Assembly: GCA_951799405.1 (NCBI GenBank)
Contig: OX637332.1
Coordinates: 17,923,001 to 17,987,000, forward strand
Source of the DNA: Agapetus fuscipes
Taxonomy: Eukaryota; Arthropoda; Insecta; Trichoptera; Glossosomatidae
Reading direction: 5' to 3'
Length of the DNA stretch: 64,000 nucleotides
The position numbers and the translations under genes were made by a program. This document shows, piece after piece, positions 41,831-51,547 of this stretch (within the stretch, counting starts at the first letter, position 1; each line of letters begins with the position of its first letter). The notes beneath the pieces were generated by a model. It worked only from the letters and a program-made list of their open reading frames with translations, made no database searches and was not told the origin of the DNA.

Positions 41831-42340
41831 CCCTGGTAACGACCACATCCAGCAGGCCGCCCGCATCATGAGTGGGAGCATTGACCCACTGGATACAGCC
41901 ATAGTCAGCAAGCAGGGCAGTGAGATGAAAACTATTTGCGTCATCTCTACGCTCAAGCCTGACATTGACATCCCCGACCACCAGAAACATCTGATTTCGA
42001 GTCACGAGAAACTCAAAAAGTTGACGAAATTCCGAGAAAAATTCAGCCGTCACAGGCCTAGAGCCCGGACGGTAGACCACGGCGACGGTGAAAGATGTTA
42101 CTGAGGACACCCGACACACAAGACACTCAAAGGTGGTAGTGGAGAAGATATTTATCTTCTCCATACGGAAACCTGAGCGCGCCAATAAAGCAACGCCGCC
42201 GTGGTTGACCCAAGAGATACTCTCTGACCCACCACCGCGCCGCGGCTTCACCCGCGCTTTCTCGAGCGTCGCGTATCCCAGAGCACGCAGTCCGCGTGTT
42301 CCCATTCCTAGACCTAAAAGGAATGTTTACTCAGACAAGC
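41831..42340 (-). mobile_element. CR1/L2-like LINE, 5' portion (copy A), endonuclease
   Basis: Minus-strand frame from 42305: LRALGYATLEKARVKPRRGG, WVNHGGVALLARSG, FTVAVVYRPGS, FLVVGDVNVRLERRDD and LLDVVVTRGED are blocks of an apurinic-type endonuclease. The frame continues at 32270 (DAPSRTEVKDVGLSDHRLV) once the nested transposon is ignored. The N-terminal catalytic blocks before GTRGLRALGY are missing, so the element was 5'-truncated on insertion or rearranged. Confidence 0.85.
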
Positions 42341-42820
42341 ACACGGAAAAAATTTAATTCATCAAGTAGTTTCAGTTTTTCCATATTTACTCAAAAACTA
42401 TTGACATTATAAAAAAACGGTTTCGATACTACACAATACAATGTATAGTTCTATAAATAGAATGAAAAAAAATATTTCCAAAACATAGCACACACGAGAA
42501 AGTAGCTACAGAAGTGAAAAAAACGTATTTTTTTTAAATATTTTTTTGTGGTCGCAATTTTTAAGTTATATATTTTGTTTAAACTTTATAATTAAGATAA
42601 AAAATTAATAAACATGCTTGATTTTTTTCATTACTGTCACTTTTTTGCTAAGACCATAAAGTGTAAGAAACAATAACGGCAGATTTAGGGTATGATACTT
42701 CCGTGTGCATTTCTGAGTGAACATTCCTTTTAGGTCTAGGAATGGGAACACGCACGCAGTCCGCGCAAAGCCACTGAGTCGTGACTCTCATGCCACGTCT
42801 CGACCAGGGCAAGGATGCAA
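42341..42820. repeat. Inverted duplication around an interspersed repeat
   Basis: 42296-42335 (GTGTTCCCATTCCTAGACCT, AAAAGGAATGTTTACTCAGA) is repeated in inverse orientation at 42712-42765. Between them (42355-42690) lies the reverse complement of the repeat at 28180-28520. So the 5' edge of the LINE is present twice, head to head. Confidence 0.6.
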
Positions 42821-42822
42821 TT

Positions 42823-43150
42823 CATACCAACCTATAAGTCAAAAATCTTTTTCCAGCGCTTTTTCCAGAGAAGACCAACCTCGCAGAGGGCTCTTGAGGT
42901 ATGATTCACACGAAACGGCGCTCACCAAATAAATCATCCAAATATTTATACTGATTTAAGTATTTATATGGCTGTTTGCGTATTGTACGAGTATATAGGT
43001 ACACCGCGGTGGAATAAAATTGATTTATTATTGGTTTAATATATTTTTGTTGAAACTGCATAAGTAGGTAGATGATTGTAGCTTTGCACACAATGGGTTA
43101 ATTTATGCAAGAAAGTCGAGTTCAGATCCTGTACTATTTATTTCTGTGTA
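42823..43150 (+). repeat. Duplicated segment with SINE1 tail A, copy 1
   Basis: An R1 5' end (CCAACCTATAAGTCA), then the SINE1 body end and LINE-like tail (AGAGGGCTCTTGAGGTATGA, CGGCGCTCACCAAATAAATC), then AT-rich sequence with CACCGCGGTGGAATAAAA. 63035-63330 has the same order, so both derive from one composite or duplicated unit. Confidence 0.65.
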
Positions 43151-43778
43151 TTAGTATTATTTGTATAACTATTATTTATTTATAATCGTCTCTTTCCTCC
43201 AACACTTTCAATCCCCACATTTAGTGAACTTTAAACTGGCGCTCCTGCTCTCCGCGGGAATTGTCATAAAGAAGAAAATGAAGAATTTTAGTTATTAATG
43301 CAGCCGACAGAGGCGCGTTAACCTGTGGCAATCAAACCTCGATTACGTATTTGGCTTGTGAACAGCAGGCTACCATTTATTTTCCCGATGTCATTTTTTA
43401 AATATATTTTTAGCGATAATGAAAAAAATCTGAGAGCATTTAAGTAGTTAGTTTTCCGTTTATACATTAAATGTTTTTTTCGTATGTTTTTACTTGTTTT
43501 GAAACGCTTATGATAAAAACTTACACAAAACTGACAAAATATATCAAAATATAAATGTTTTTATTTTCATACATATGGGGAATAATAGTTTACAGCATTG
43601 CAAGCATCGAAGAAAAATATAAAATCAGGCGTAATTTAGCCTATCAAGTACCAACAAACATTTCGTCTGTGGTTGGATGCCGCCGATCGCCGAAAGTGAC
43701 GCATCACGCATGCCTGGTCATTGGTGTGAAAACTGTGTGTTGTTTTAGAATCAACGGAGTGTTTATCAATTATTGATT
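43151..43778. promoter_or_regulatory. Upstream region of the proline-rich gene
   Basis: AT-rich with a CpG-richer stretch at 43675-43715 (GCCGCCGATCGCCGAAAGTG). TGTGTGTTGTTTTAG at 43734-43748 could be a 3' splice site for the coding exon. No TATA box stands out. Confidence 0.35.
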
Positions 43779-44552
43779 ATGGTAATACCAAATACAATGA
43801 AGAGACGGCAAAGCAACAACCGAACGTCAGGAAAAAAGTTCAAGCCGAACGGTAAACAAGATGGCTTTCCACCGAATGGATGGTTTAGTCCACACTCCAT
43901 GATGGAGAGGCCGTACCGCCCTGGACAGTATCCTCCTATGCACCCTGGGCACTATCCGCGTATGCCGCCGCCACCGCCCCACATGATGTTTCGTGGCCGC
44001 ATGGGTCCACCAGCACCACCGCCCTACCCGCCCATGGGGGGTGTTCGCCGCCCTATGCGCCCACCCCTGCGGCCTCCCATGATGCGCCCCGGGCCCATGC
44101 GCCCGCCCTTCATGCCACCTGGACCACGAGGCTTCGGACCCCCTCTGGTCCAACAGCAATTTCGTAAAGCAAATTTTCGTAAAACTCCTCGAGGGCACAA
44201 GAAACGTGGTGGCGTTAAGGCCGGCACTAAGACTGCGGCTTCTACAAATGCGACGCCAGCAAACCCAGATTTGGTTTTCCTCAATGACATGAGCAAGCCG
44301 TGGATCACTGAAGGAATCCGAGCTGAGAATCTGAAAAAGCAACAAATGAATAAAACTGCAAGAGAAACCCGCTCAGATGAAGCGTGGGCATTGTTCAAGA
44401 CTCAGAGAGACAAATGCCACAGCCTAGTTCGCGAAGCACGGCTTAAATACCTTGCTAAATATCCTGAAATGTCACAAATGGCTCCTTTTCAAATAAATCC
44501 AAATACTGCTGACTCCAAAAAGATGGATTTTACGGAAGACACACTATTATAG
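43779..44552 (+). CDS. Proline/methionine/arginine-rich protein, probable host gene
   Basis: 257 codons. Start chosen at the first in-frame ATG (43779), which has A at -3 and G at +4. Residues 1-30 are basic with a KKFKPNGK stretch; about 33-125 are rich in Pro, Met, Arg and Gly (PPMHPGHYPRMPPPPPH, MRPPLRPPMMRPGPMRPPF), low-complexity and probably disordered, as in RNA-binding or nuclear proteins. About 130-155 is Lys/Arg-rich (FRKTPRGHKKRGG). The C-terminal part is helical (KPWITEGIRAENLKKQQ, RSDEAWALFKTQRDKCHSLV, REARLKYLAKYPEM). TAG at 44550-44552 directly precedes GTGAGC, a strong splice donor. G+C is far above the surroundings and the reading frame is clean, both against its being repeat sequence. 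I do not recognise the family. Confidence 0.72.
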   Translation: MVIPNTMKRRQSNNRTSGKKFKPNGKQDGFPPNGWFSPHSMMERPYRPGQYPPMHPGHYPRMPPPPPHMMFRGRMGPPAPPPYPPMGGVRRPMRPPLRPPMMRPGPMRPPFMPPGPRGFGPPLVQQQFRKANFRKTPRGHKKRGGVKAGTKTAASTNATPANPDLVFLNDMSKPWITEGIRAENLKKQQMNKTARETRSDEAWALFKTQRDKCHSLVREARLKYLAKYPEMSQMAPFQINPNTADSKKMDFTEDTLL

Positions 44553-44646
44553 GTGAGCTTTTGTATTTATTTCATTGAGGATTTATTTACATATTTGTAT
44601 TATGTATAGTCATGAATTTATGCGGAGATAACAGACAGGTAACATG

Positions 44647-45360
44647 CAGTGGCGTGCCTACGGTTTCTGCTATACGCATGCTGGATAATTAAAGTTGCAC
44701 GAAATCACAAATAATAAATCTTACCCCTTTGTTTCTTTTCTCAGTGTTTCTTAATCTCTTCAGACTTCGATTTTGGATTAATTAATAAATCTTTACATAC
44801 TTAAGATCCTTACTGAGTACAACTATATTTTCACAGGAATTCATTGTTTACTATAAAAACCGGATTCTCGATCGCAAACAAGGAATAAGTTATTTATTAT
44901 GATATTTGAACCTGACGCGACAGTGTTTTCAAAACACAATACATAAGTCATTCATAAATCTGTCAACAGCTTCAGTCTGGAATCGTAAAATTTAATCGAC
45001 GAAAAGCTTAGCCTATCCGAATATTATTATCATGCGCACTCCAAGCCACAGCTTCAAGCAATATCTGTGAATGTGTGTTTTCATTTAGAATTAAAAGAGC
45101 TTAAGCGACTATATTCATACAAACTTACAGAGGTCAAGCTTTTTCATACGTTAAACAAAGACAGGCATACAATTCTCAATCACGTTTGAAGAACAGAGTT
45201 TCGTTCGGCAATGACTAATATTAATATCCCACTTTACCTCACAGATGGCAGTAGCAGGAATATTGATGTATATCTTAAATCTACTCAAAAATATTCATTA
45301 TTTTCATTTCTGAGCGTACGCATGCTTAGCTTTTTAGCTTGTAAGGTAGTCACGCCACTG
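44647..45360. mobile_element. Non-autonomous hAT element, perfect 8-bp duplication
   Basis: 714 bp. Ends CAGTGGCGTGCCTAC and GTAGTCACGCCACTG; target duplication GTAACATG at 44639-44646 and 45361-45368 is exact. No transposase. The CAGTGGCGTGC end is shared with the elements at 19512 and 59061. Confidence 0.9.
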
Positions 45361-46175
45361 GTAACATGTTTTGATAGCAGGTATTATTATAAATCACCAA
45401 TTTCTTCTAAGTAATATTATTCAATGATTGTCTTCAATTTTTTTAAGGAACTAAGTAATATAACATAAAACTTCTTAGTATCTCATAACATTTCCAAGTA
45501 GGAGTTTTTTAAAATGAAATATCTCACTTTGTTACTACAACTTTTAGTGTTGTGATGCAATGGATTAGCAGATAAAACAGGCATTCACAACTCATGTACC
45601 AAGCACAAAAAATCATACCTGTTTTAATCTGTTTCAAAACCCTCAAAATGAACAACAAACGTTTCGGGAGCTCACCGTGAGCAAATATTATCAGCAGTGA
45701 TGGCACGCAAGGCAGCTTGGCTATTCGCTAATTTTGCTTATTTGCTAAGGTGGGTCGGCTTAAGCATTCCTAACTTCTCACCAATGGTTCATAACTGTTC
45801 AACTGACAGTTGACAGCTAACCTCAACATGAATATTAGCCACAATTATTTGTGTTCATTAAATGGATTAAAGCTATCAAAAGCACAAAATTCTGATGAAA
45901 ATAACAGAATCGTGACAAATGATGCATTTTGAGATAAATCTACATCAATTCTGCCGAGCTTTGACAGCTGCTGTCTGGTTGACATGAAGTTTGCTTATGA
46001 TAGTCCGAAGTGCTTTGCTACCGAGCTACCCCCACCATGATTTTTACTGTAAGCGCTCACAGTGCTCAAACAAGCTCCCCGAACACGGCCCAAGTTTTCT
46101 GCTAAACATAGGGTTGGCTAATATCTGGTGCTTCGGTTCAGAGCTTGGCCAAATATTTCTTTTTTGTGCTATCAC

Positions 46176-47774
46176 TAGGGATATCACAGGTAGTGCGTAC
46201 TTGTGACTGTGTCTCACCTTCCTATTCGCTGATCTCCGGAGTGCCGCAGGGGTCTGTGTTGGGACCGATCCTGTTCATTTTATACACGGCCGACATTGAG
46301 AGCATAGTCGAGAAATGGAGCCTTACTACACATGCATATGCAGATGACTGGCAGATTTACTCTCAGTGTCGACCACACATGGCGGGAGCTCTCAGTAACA
46401 GAATGGCAGCTTGCATTGCGGAGATCGGTGAATGGATGACAAGCAATGGCCTAATCCTTAACATGGGTAAGACGGAAATTATGTGGGCGGCTACGTCCAG
46501 GCGTGATCATCTCCTGACAACTCGCGTACCACTCTCCATTGGGGGACAGCTGATTCAGCCGTCAGATTCAGTGAGACTTCTAGGAGTCACACTGGATCGG
46601 AACCTCACAATGGGAGAGCAGTTGAATAACACGGTATCCTCCTCGTTTTTTGAACTTCGCCAGATTAAGGCAATCAGGAGATGTTTACCATCAGGGGCGG
46701 TCAGGACCCTGGTTAACGCTTTTGTGATGTCTCGGGTTGACTATTGCTCAACGCTGTATATAGGTCAGCCGAAAAAACAGTTTAGCCGACTACAATCTGT
46801 GCTGAACTCTGCAGCAAGACTCATTTTCGGGATGTCCAAATTTAATCATATTACTCCATTGTTGAAAGAACTGCATTGGCTTCGTTTTCCGGAGAGGGTT
46901 GTCTACCGTGTTTGTTTGATGGTTTACAAAGCTGTCAATGGTACGGCTCCTTCATACCTGTCTGACATGTTCTCACCTATTGAGATAGATTTGAGACGCC
47001 AAACTCTCAGATCTGCAGGGTGTGGGGTGGTTGACTTAGTCCAGCCGTCACGTCAGACACGCACTAATTTTGGGGACCGTGCTTTCCGGTTTGCGGGCCC
47101 AATGGAGTGGAACAGACTACCACCTAATGTGAGGAAGGCAGAAACTGTTGGTGTCTTTAAAGGAGCACTAAAGACGCATCTTTACAAAAAATCTTATCCG
47201 TGATTTGAGAGGGCCCTTGAGGTGTGACACACACAAAAACGGCGCTCTTCAATTATGTGTACCTTATAAATAAATTATCCTTGTAAATATATATATATAT
47301 AGGCCGAACGTGGTTTGAACCGAATACGAACTTCGGCCGAACATTCGGTTAAAATAAAAAAATTCGGCCAAACTTATTCGGTTCGGTAAAAAAGTTACGC
47401 AGTATAGTTTCTAGTTACTGTTATTTGTTAGAAAAATACTAAATTTATTTAAGTTTTTTTCAATCAGATATCTACATAGCGGAGTAGAAAAAGATTTAAT
47501 TTTTATCAAATTGTGAGTTTATTTTCACTTGTTCCTACTAAAAGAAATGACCATGAGTGAGTATATAAAGACCTAATTTTTATTTTGCGGGTATAAAAGA
47601 GACTATGATATCAAATTATAACAGTCAAAATGGTGCAAGTAGGTATTTTGCTTTAATTTTTCTTACACCGAATGTTCCGCATTTGAACCGTATTTCGGCC
47701 AAATTCCGAAATTCGGTTCAAGCTGCCGAAATTCTGGTTAAACCGAATGTGAAACGAACTTCAGCCCATCCCTA
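46176..47774. mobile_element. Second hAT-type element, split by a LINE
   Basis: Begins TAGGGAT (46176-46182) and ends ATCCCTA (47768-47774), with an exact duplication GCTATCAC at 46168-46175 and 47775-47782. The inner right end reads, complemented, GGGATGGGCTGAAGTTCG; the left resumes after the LINE as AGGCCGAACGTGG. TTCGG-rich inner sequence (CGAATACGAACTTCGGCCG) is self-complementary. Without the LINE it is about 490 bp and non-coding. Confidence 0.85.
46184..47298 (+). mobile_element. CR1/L2-like LINE, 5'-truncated (copy B), RT frame intact
   Basis: A single open frame to 47203 covers the second half of the reverse transcriptase: SGVPQGSVLGPILFILYTAD, YADD (residues 65-68 of the frame), thumb (RRCLPSGAVRTLVNAFVMSR), and the C-terminal region ending GVFKGALKTHLYKKSYP. 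It is closely related to copy A at 29.8-32.3 kb. The 3' end GGGCCCTTGAGGTGTGACAC, GGCGCTC, AAATAAATTATCC runs into a TA microsatellite. 5' truncation near CRTCDCV-equivalent codons is typical of incomplete reverse transcription. The first 15 or so codons of the listed frame come from the host hAT element and flank. Confidence 0.88.
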
Positions 47775-47782
47775 GCTATCAC

Positions 47783-49088
47783 TGGTTAGTTGTATTTTGA
47801 TTATGTTACAAGACTATTTGATTTTGTGGTTCAAGACATACAATTTTTATCTGTAACCACCCTACCAATACAAACATATGTGATGCGTTCGCTATATTGT
47901 CGCCCAAACGCAACAAGCCGTGTCACGTACGTTCATGCAAAAAAATGTCTATACCTAAAAACGCAAGAACGGATTCTATACGTTCATATGCATCAAGTTT
48001 GTTCCTGCATTATTGCGTTTAGTGTTTCAAGGTCAGCCGAAGCCAACAAATCGCACATTTAATAATAAAGAGCAATAACTCAAAAATTGGAAAAATCGAG
48101 ATTTTGTAATAAAACGCAAGAACAATGCGAGAAGAACAGGTAGAATGCGACAGCCGTTCAATTTGGACGAATATTACCGAGATAAAACATCGGTCGCCTT
48201 TTTCATCCCATACAAGTTGTACTGGTTATCTGAACTTCAAATGTGATTTCCCAACATTCTTCTTTTTTGAGTTATTTCTCTTTATGATTAAGCGTGCGAA
48301 ATGTTTTCAGGGAATTTTCGTCTGCACCATACATTTCACGCCGCAAATCCGTGATTCTGCGTAATCTATTGAAAAAAAAAAATTTTTTTTACACACTTTT
48401 TGAATAGGTAGGGAAAAAAAAGTAGGGTGGTTAAAATACAAATTTATAATGATTTTTTTTGGCATAGTTATATAAAGTTTAGTATGATAATAGATGGCAT
48501 GTTATATTTGTATTTGCTTTCTTTCAGGCTACTTTCTTAGAATCTGTCCAAAGGAAAACCAGCGACTTCAGGAAGATGTATATACCAGCTAAGTAACGGT
48601 ATATCTTTTAAAATATATTAATCAAATAATCATGAGAACTTCAAAATGACACTTCTAAGTGGTTGTTTTAAGAAGGTAGTTTATATTAGTATTTATGAAT
48701 TTGTTTTATTAACAAGTCTCTTCTTCTACCCAAAAACCTCTCCATAGGCTATTCATCAATCAGCATCTATGAATTTGACTGAAGTATATTTTTTAATTTG
48801 CTTTGTTGGACTAAATACACACTTTTATCTCATTGTGTCTTTTTAACATGTGAAAAATAAATCTGCCAGTTGAGCGAATATTCAGGATCACACATGGGCA
48901 ACTGTAGTATGAGTCCTATAACAGATCACAAGTTTTATTCCATAACTTGTAAAACACAATCCATTATTTAATCAAATTCAAAATGGTCTTCAAATCTAAT
49001 AAACAATAAGTTATTGAATTTATCTTATCAAATTTCTGTGAATAAAAAAACAAATCTAAGCTGCAAAGATATATATCTATATATATAT
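47783..49088. other. AT-rich unassigned interval
   Basis: Contains the putative exon at 48528. Frames of 79-90 codons at 47790-48364 resemble nothing known. Confidence 0.4.
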
Positions 49089-49300
49089 CGGTGTTATGGC
49101 CGCGGGGATCAAGACAGGTTATTTGGAACCGGGATAACGATGGTTCGAATCCCGCAACGATAACTTCGAACCTGGTTCAACAGATGCCGTTGCATGCACA
49201 CAAGCTTCTGCTTTCGCATGAAGACAACTGGCCAGGCAAAATAGGTTGGTGGATTGCATTCCTTTCCACAAATTTATTTAAAAAAAAAAAAAAAAAACAT
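49089..49300 (+). repeat. tRNA-derived SINE2, second copy
   Basis: CGGTGTTATGGCCGCGGGG head, B box GGTTCGAATCCC (about 49142), 3' part GGCCAGGCAAAATAGGTTGG, GCATTCC and a poly(A) tail of about 17. Matches both ends of the copy at 3233. Confidence 0.78.
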
Positions 49301-50406
49301 TTAAGACTCAAAACAAATGTACTGTAATTAACCCAAAGTATCAAAATATTTTTAATTTGTCAATATTGCATAATATGAAATGACATTTCTTGAAAGTTAC
49401 TGCCCAAAAACACATTCACCTGGGATGTGATAATTTTTTTGTATACATTTTTTATTTTACTTAAAATGTTGGAAAAGTATGGCTTAAAAAATCAATTTTC
49501 AAAAGTACAATCATAATTTTTTGTTTTTTTGTTTTGTTGCATGTTCATAATAAAGGCGTTTTGTGGTGAATCCTTCAGAAAATTGTCAAAAAAATTACAA
49601 AACAAAAAATAATATAATGGATTTTTTCTGATCTTGGTATTTTAATTTTGTATGAAATCAAATTTACCTGTTCTATTTAAGACCCCATAGAGCGAATACG
49701 TCCAAAACGGTGTTCCGGGTTTTAAATGTCCATAATGTTTACTTTTTTTTTTAAATCTTTTACTGTCAGAATACAATAAAGAAATGTATAAACTACAGAT
49801 TGACCGTTTCCAAAAATGATAGAAGTTATTTGAATTCTGTCAAAATGAACACAAACTAATGAAATATTACGAAATAATGCTATCTGGGTTCAATGAATAA
49901 CTTGAATTTTTTGAATGGAAGGATACAAAAAATATGTATAAATGGTAAGTTTATTAATCAAACTCAAAATTGATCGCATTTTTTTTTCGTAATAATGCAT
50001 GTAAATTGTACAAAATAAAATAAACAAAACAGCTTCAAAAATCCCATACTAATTTTGTAGGGAAACAATTTGACAGAAAAACGCAGTGGTTTGCTCGGCG
50101 TTCCCGCCAGTCTGGAGCAAACTGTGAAGGCGAGAGGACGTCTGTTCGCTCCGCATGAATTCTAGCGCGCAGAAAAAAGAATACAGGCTTCAATTAAAAA
50201 AACCCGATTAGTATATAAAAATATTTTCTTCACGTAAAATATTATTTGTAAATAAATGTGTGTCAATTAATCAAAAATGTCTTTCGTTTTTTTTTTTAGA
50301 AAATATGGGAGTACGAAAACAAAAATACTATAATAAAAAAGTAATCGAAGATTGTTTAGAAAAAAAAAGGTAAATTTTTCTACTTCCATATGATAATAAT
50401 AATATC
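49301..50406. other. AT-rich unassigned interval
   Basis: No gene, RNA or repeat recognised. Confidence 0.45.
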
Positions 50407-50700
50407 AGGATGATTTATTTGGTGAGCGCTGTTTTTGTGTGTATCACACCTCAAGAGCCCTCTGCGAGCTTGGTCGTCGCTGTAGAAAGCGCCAATTCTC
50501 AAGCAAGACCCAGTTGTTGTAAGGTTGGATGGACCTTTCAGTGACCGGTCTTTGGTAAAGGTTTATGAATTTTTCAACTCAGCGAGAGCACATTCGAAAT
50601 ATAAATGGTATATTTTTGTGCTCCGCCGAGATCCGAATCCACAACCTTCCATTTACGAGTTCGAAGTGTTTCCACTACGGACTATACTACGGACCGGTCC
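50407..50700 (-). repeat. tRNA-derived SINE1, tail type A, full length
   Basis: On the minus strand: GGACCGGTCCGTAGT head start, a mutated B-box region (GGATTCGGATCTC), body, then the LINE-like tail (GAGGGCTCTTGAGGTGTGAT, GCGCTCACCAAATAAATCATCCT). The head abuts a 5S rRNA-derived segment at 50701. Confidence 0.85.
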
Positions 50701-50780
50701 AAGATGCCAACGACGCGCGGTGTACGTGAGCGGTCACCCATCCAAGTACTGTCCGCGCCCAATGTTGCTTGATAATTCCC
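50701..50780 (-). pseudogene. 5S rRNA fragment, 3' part, fused to SINE1
   Basis: The minus strand reads AAGCAACATTGGGCGCGGAC, AGTACTTGGATGGGTGACCG, CACCGCGCGTCGTTGGCATC, which matches the last two thirds of animal 5S rRNA including the internal promoter C box (GGATGGGTGACCG). The 5' third is missing, so it is not a working 5S gene. The 3' end joins the SINE head within a base or two. A T-run follows at 50785 on +. Confidence 0.8.
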
Positions 50781-50900
50781 ATGTTTTTTTTTGCATTATT
50801 GAACTATACACGGATGCATAAATGAACGTGATTACTTTTTTAAAATACAAAAATGTATTTACATAATGGCGCTGAAAATGCTCATAGCAGATATAATAGT

Positions 50901-50945
50901 AGGATGATTTATTTGGTGAGCGCTGTTTTTATGTGTATCACGCAG
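50901..50945 (-). repeat. SINE1 tail A fragment
   Basis: AGGATGATTTATTTGGTGAG, then TGTGTATCACG: only the last 45 bases of the tail. Confidence 0.6.
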
Positions 50946-51337
50946 ATCACGGTCAAAACTTCCCAACTCTTGAAGCTTCAGTTACCATAGATCATGGCAG
51001 CAGTACCCCGAGTGTACATAACTTGTGTAAACTTATCTCGATTGTCTAAATCGAAAAAAAAAAAAAAACAAAATCAAGACGTGCCGTCGTATATTTCATT
51101 CATTTTCGATTTACGCAATCGAAGGGAGTTTATATTATTATATACTCGAGGTCGAGGCTGCTCCAGTGAGATACATATTATAATTCACGCAAGCCCTACG
51201 CTACGGACAACGGAATTATTATTATTGCTGATGTCAAGCAGTCAGTTCAATGATACGAGTATAATATTATGACAATCAGGTACGGCTCGTAGCATACCGT
51301 GCAAGGTAGGCTTTATTCTCAAAAATATTTTAATTTG

Positions 51338-51547
51338 TATAAAAGGTTGGTATGAGGCTGACCACCCATACTGTAAATAATAGTTCACTTTACGAATGTC
51401 ACCCCTGTTCTAGGGAAGGTCGGCAAGAGTTGCAGAGCTTATGTTATTTTGAGATTGGGTTTTTATGTTGTCCTTATACATGTCTGCTTGTGGAAATGCA
51501 TGTTATAGGAGTTTTCAAATGTAAAATATCTTTGCAACTAAGATTCA
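51338..51547 (+). repeat. R1 interspersed repeat with internal deletion
   Basis: GGTTGGTATGAGGCTGACC at the start and TTTGCAACTAAGATTCAAAT at the end. The CACATGCGG-to-GAACTTAC portion is missing. Confidence 0.75.

Larger units (their letters stand above)
44553..48527 (+). other. Putative 3'-UTR intron of the proline-rich gene
   Basis: Donor AG/GTGAGC at 44553 and a possible acceptor TTTGCTTTCTTTCAG/G ending at 48527. The exon beyond would start 48528 and has an open stretch to TAA (22 codons), followed by a possible donor AA/GTAACG near 48591. The intron would hold two hAT-type elements and a LINE. Splicing is inferred from signals only. Confidence 0.4.

Noticed and set aside
43827..44398. 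Minus-strand frames of 124-172 codons opposite the proline-rich exon
   Set aside because: A product of the GC-rich composition; the + strand frame has the good ATG context and ends at a splice donor.
46145..46190. Signal-peptide-like start (FFFVLSLGIS) of the LINE copy B frame
   Set aside because: These codons come from flanking DNA and the hAT end joined by chance to the 5'-truncated LINE.
50701..50780. Functional 5S rRNA gene
   Set aside because: The 5' third, including the A box, is missing and several bases are changed.
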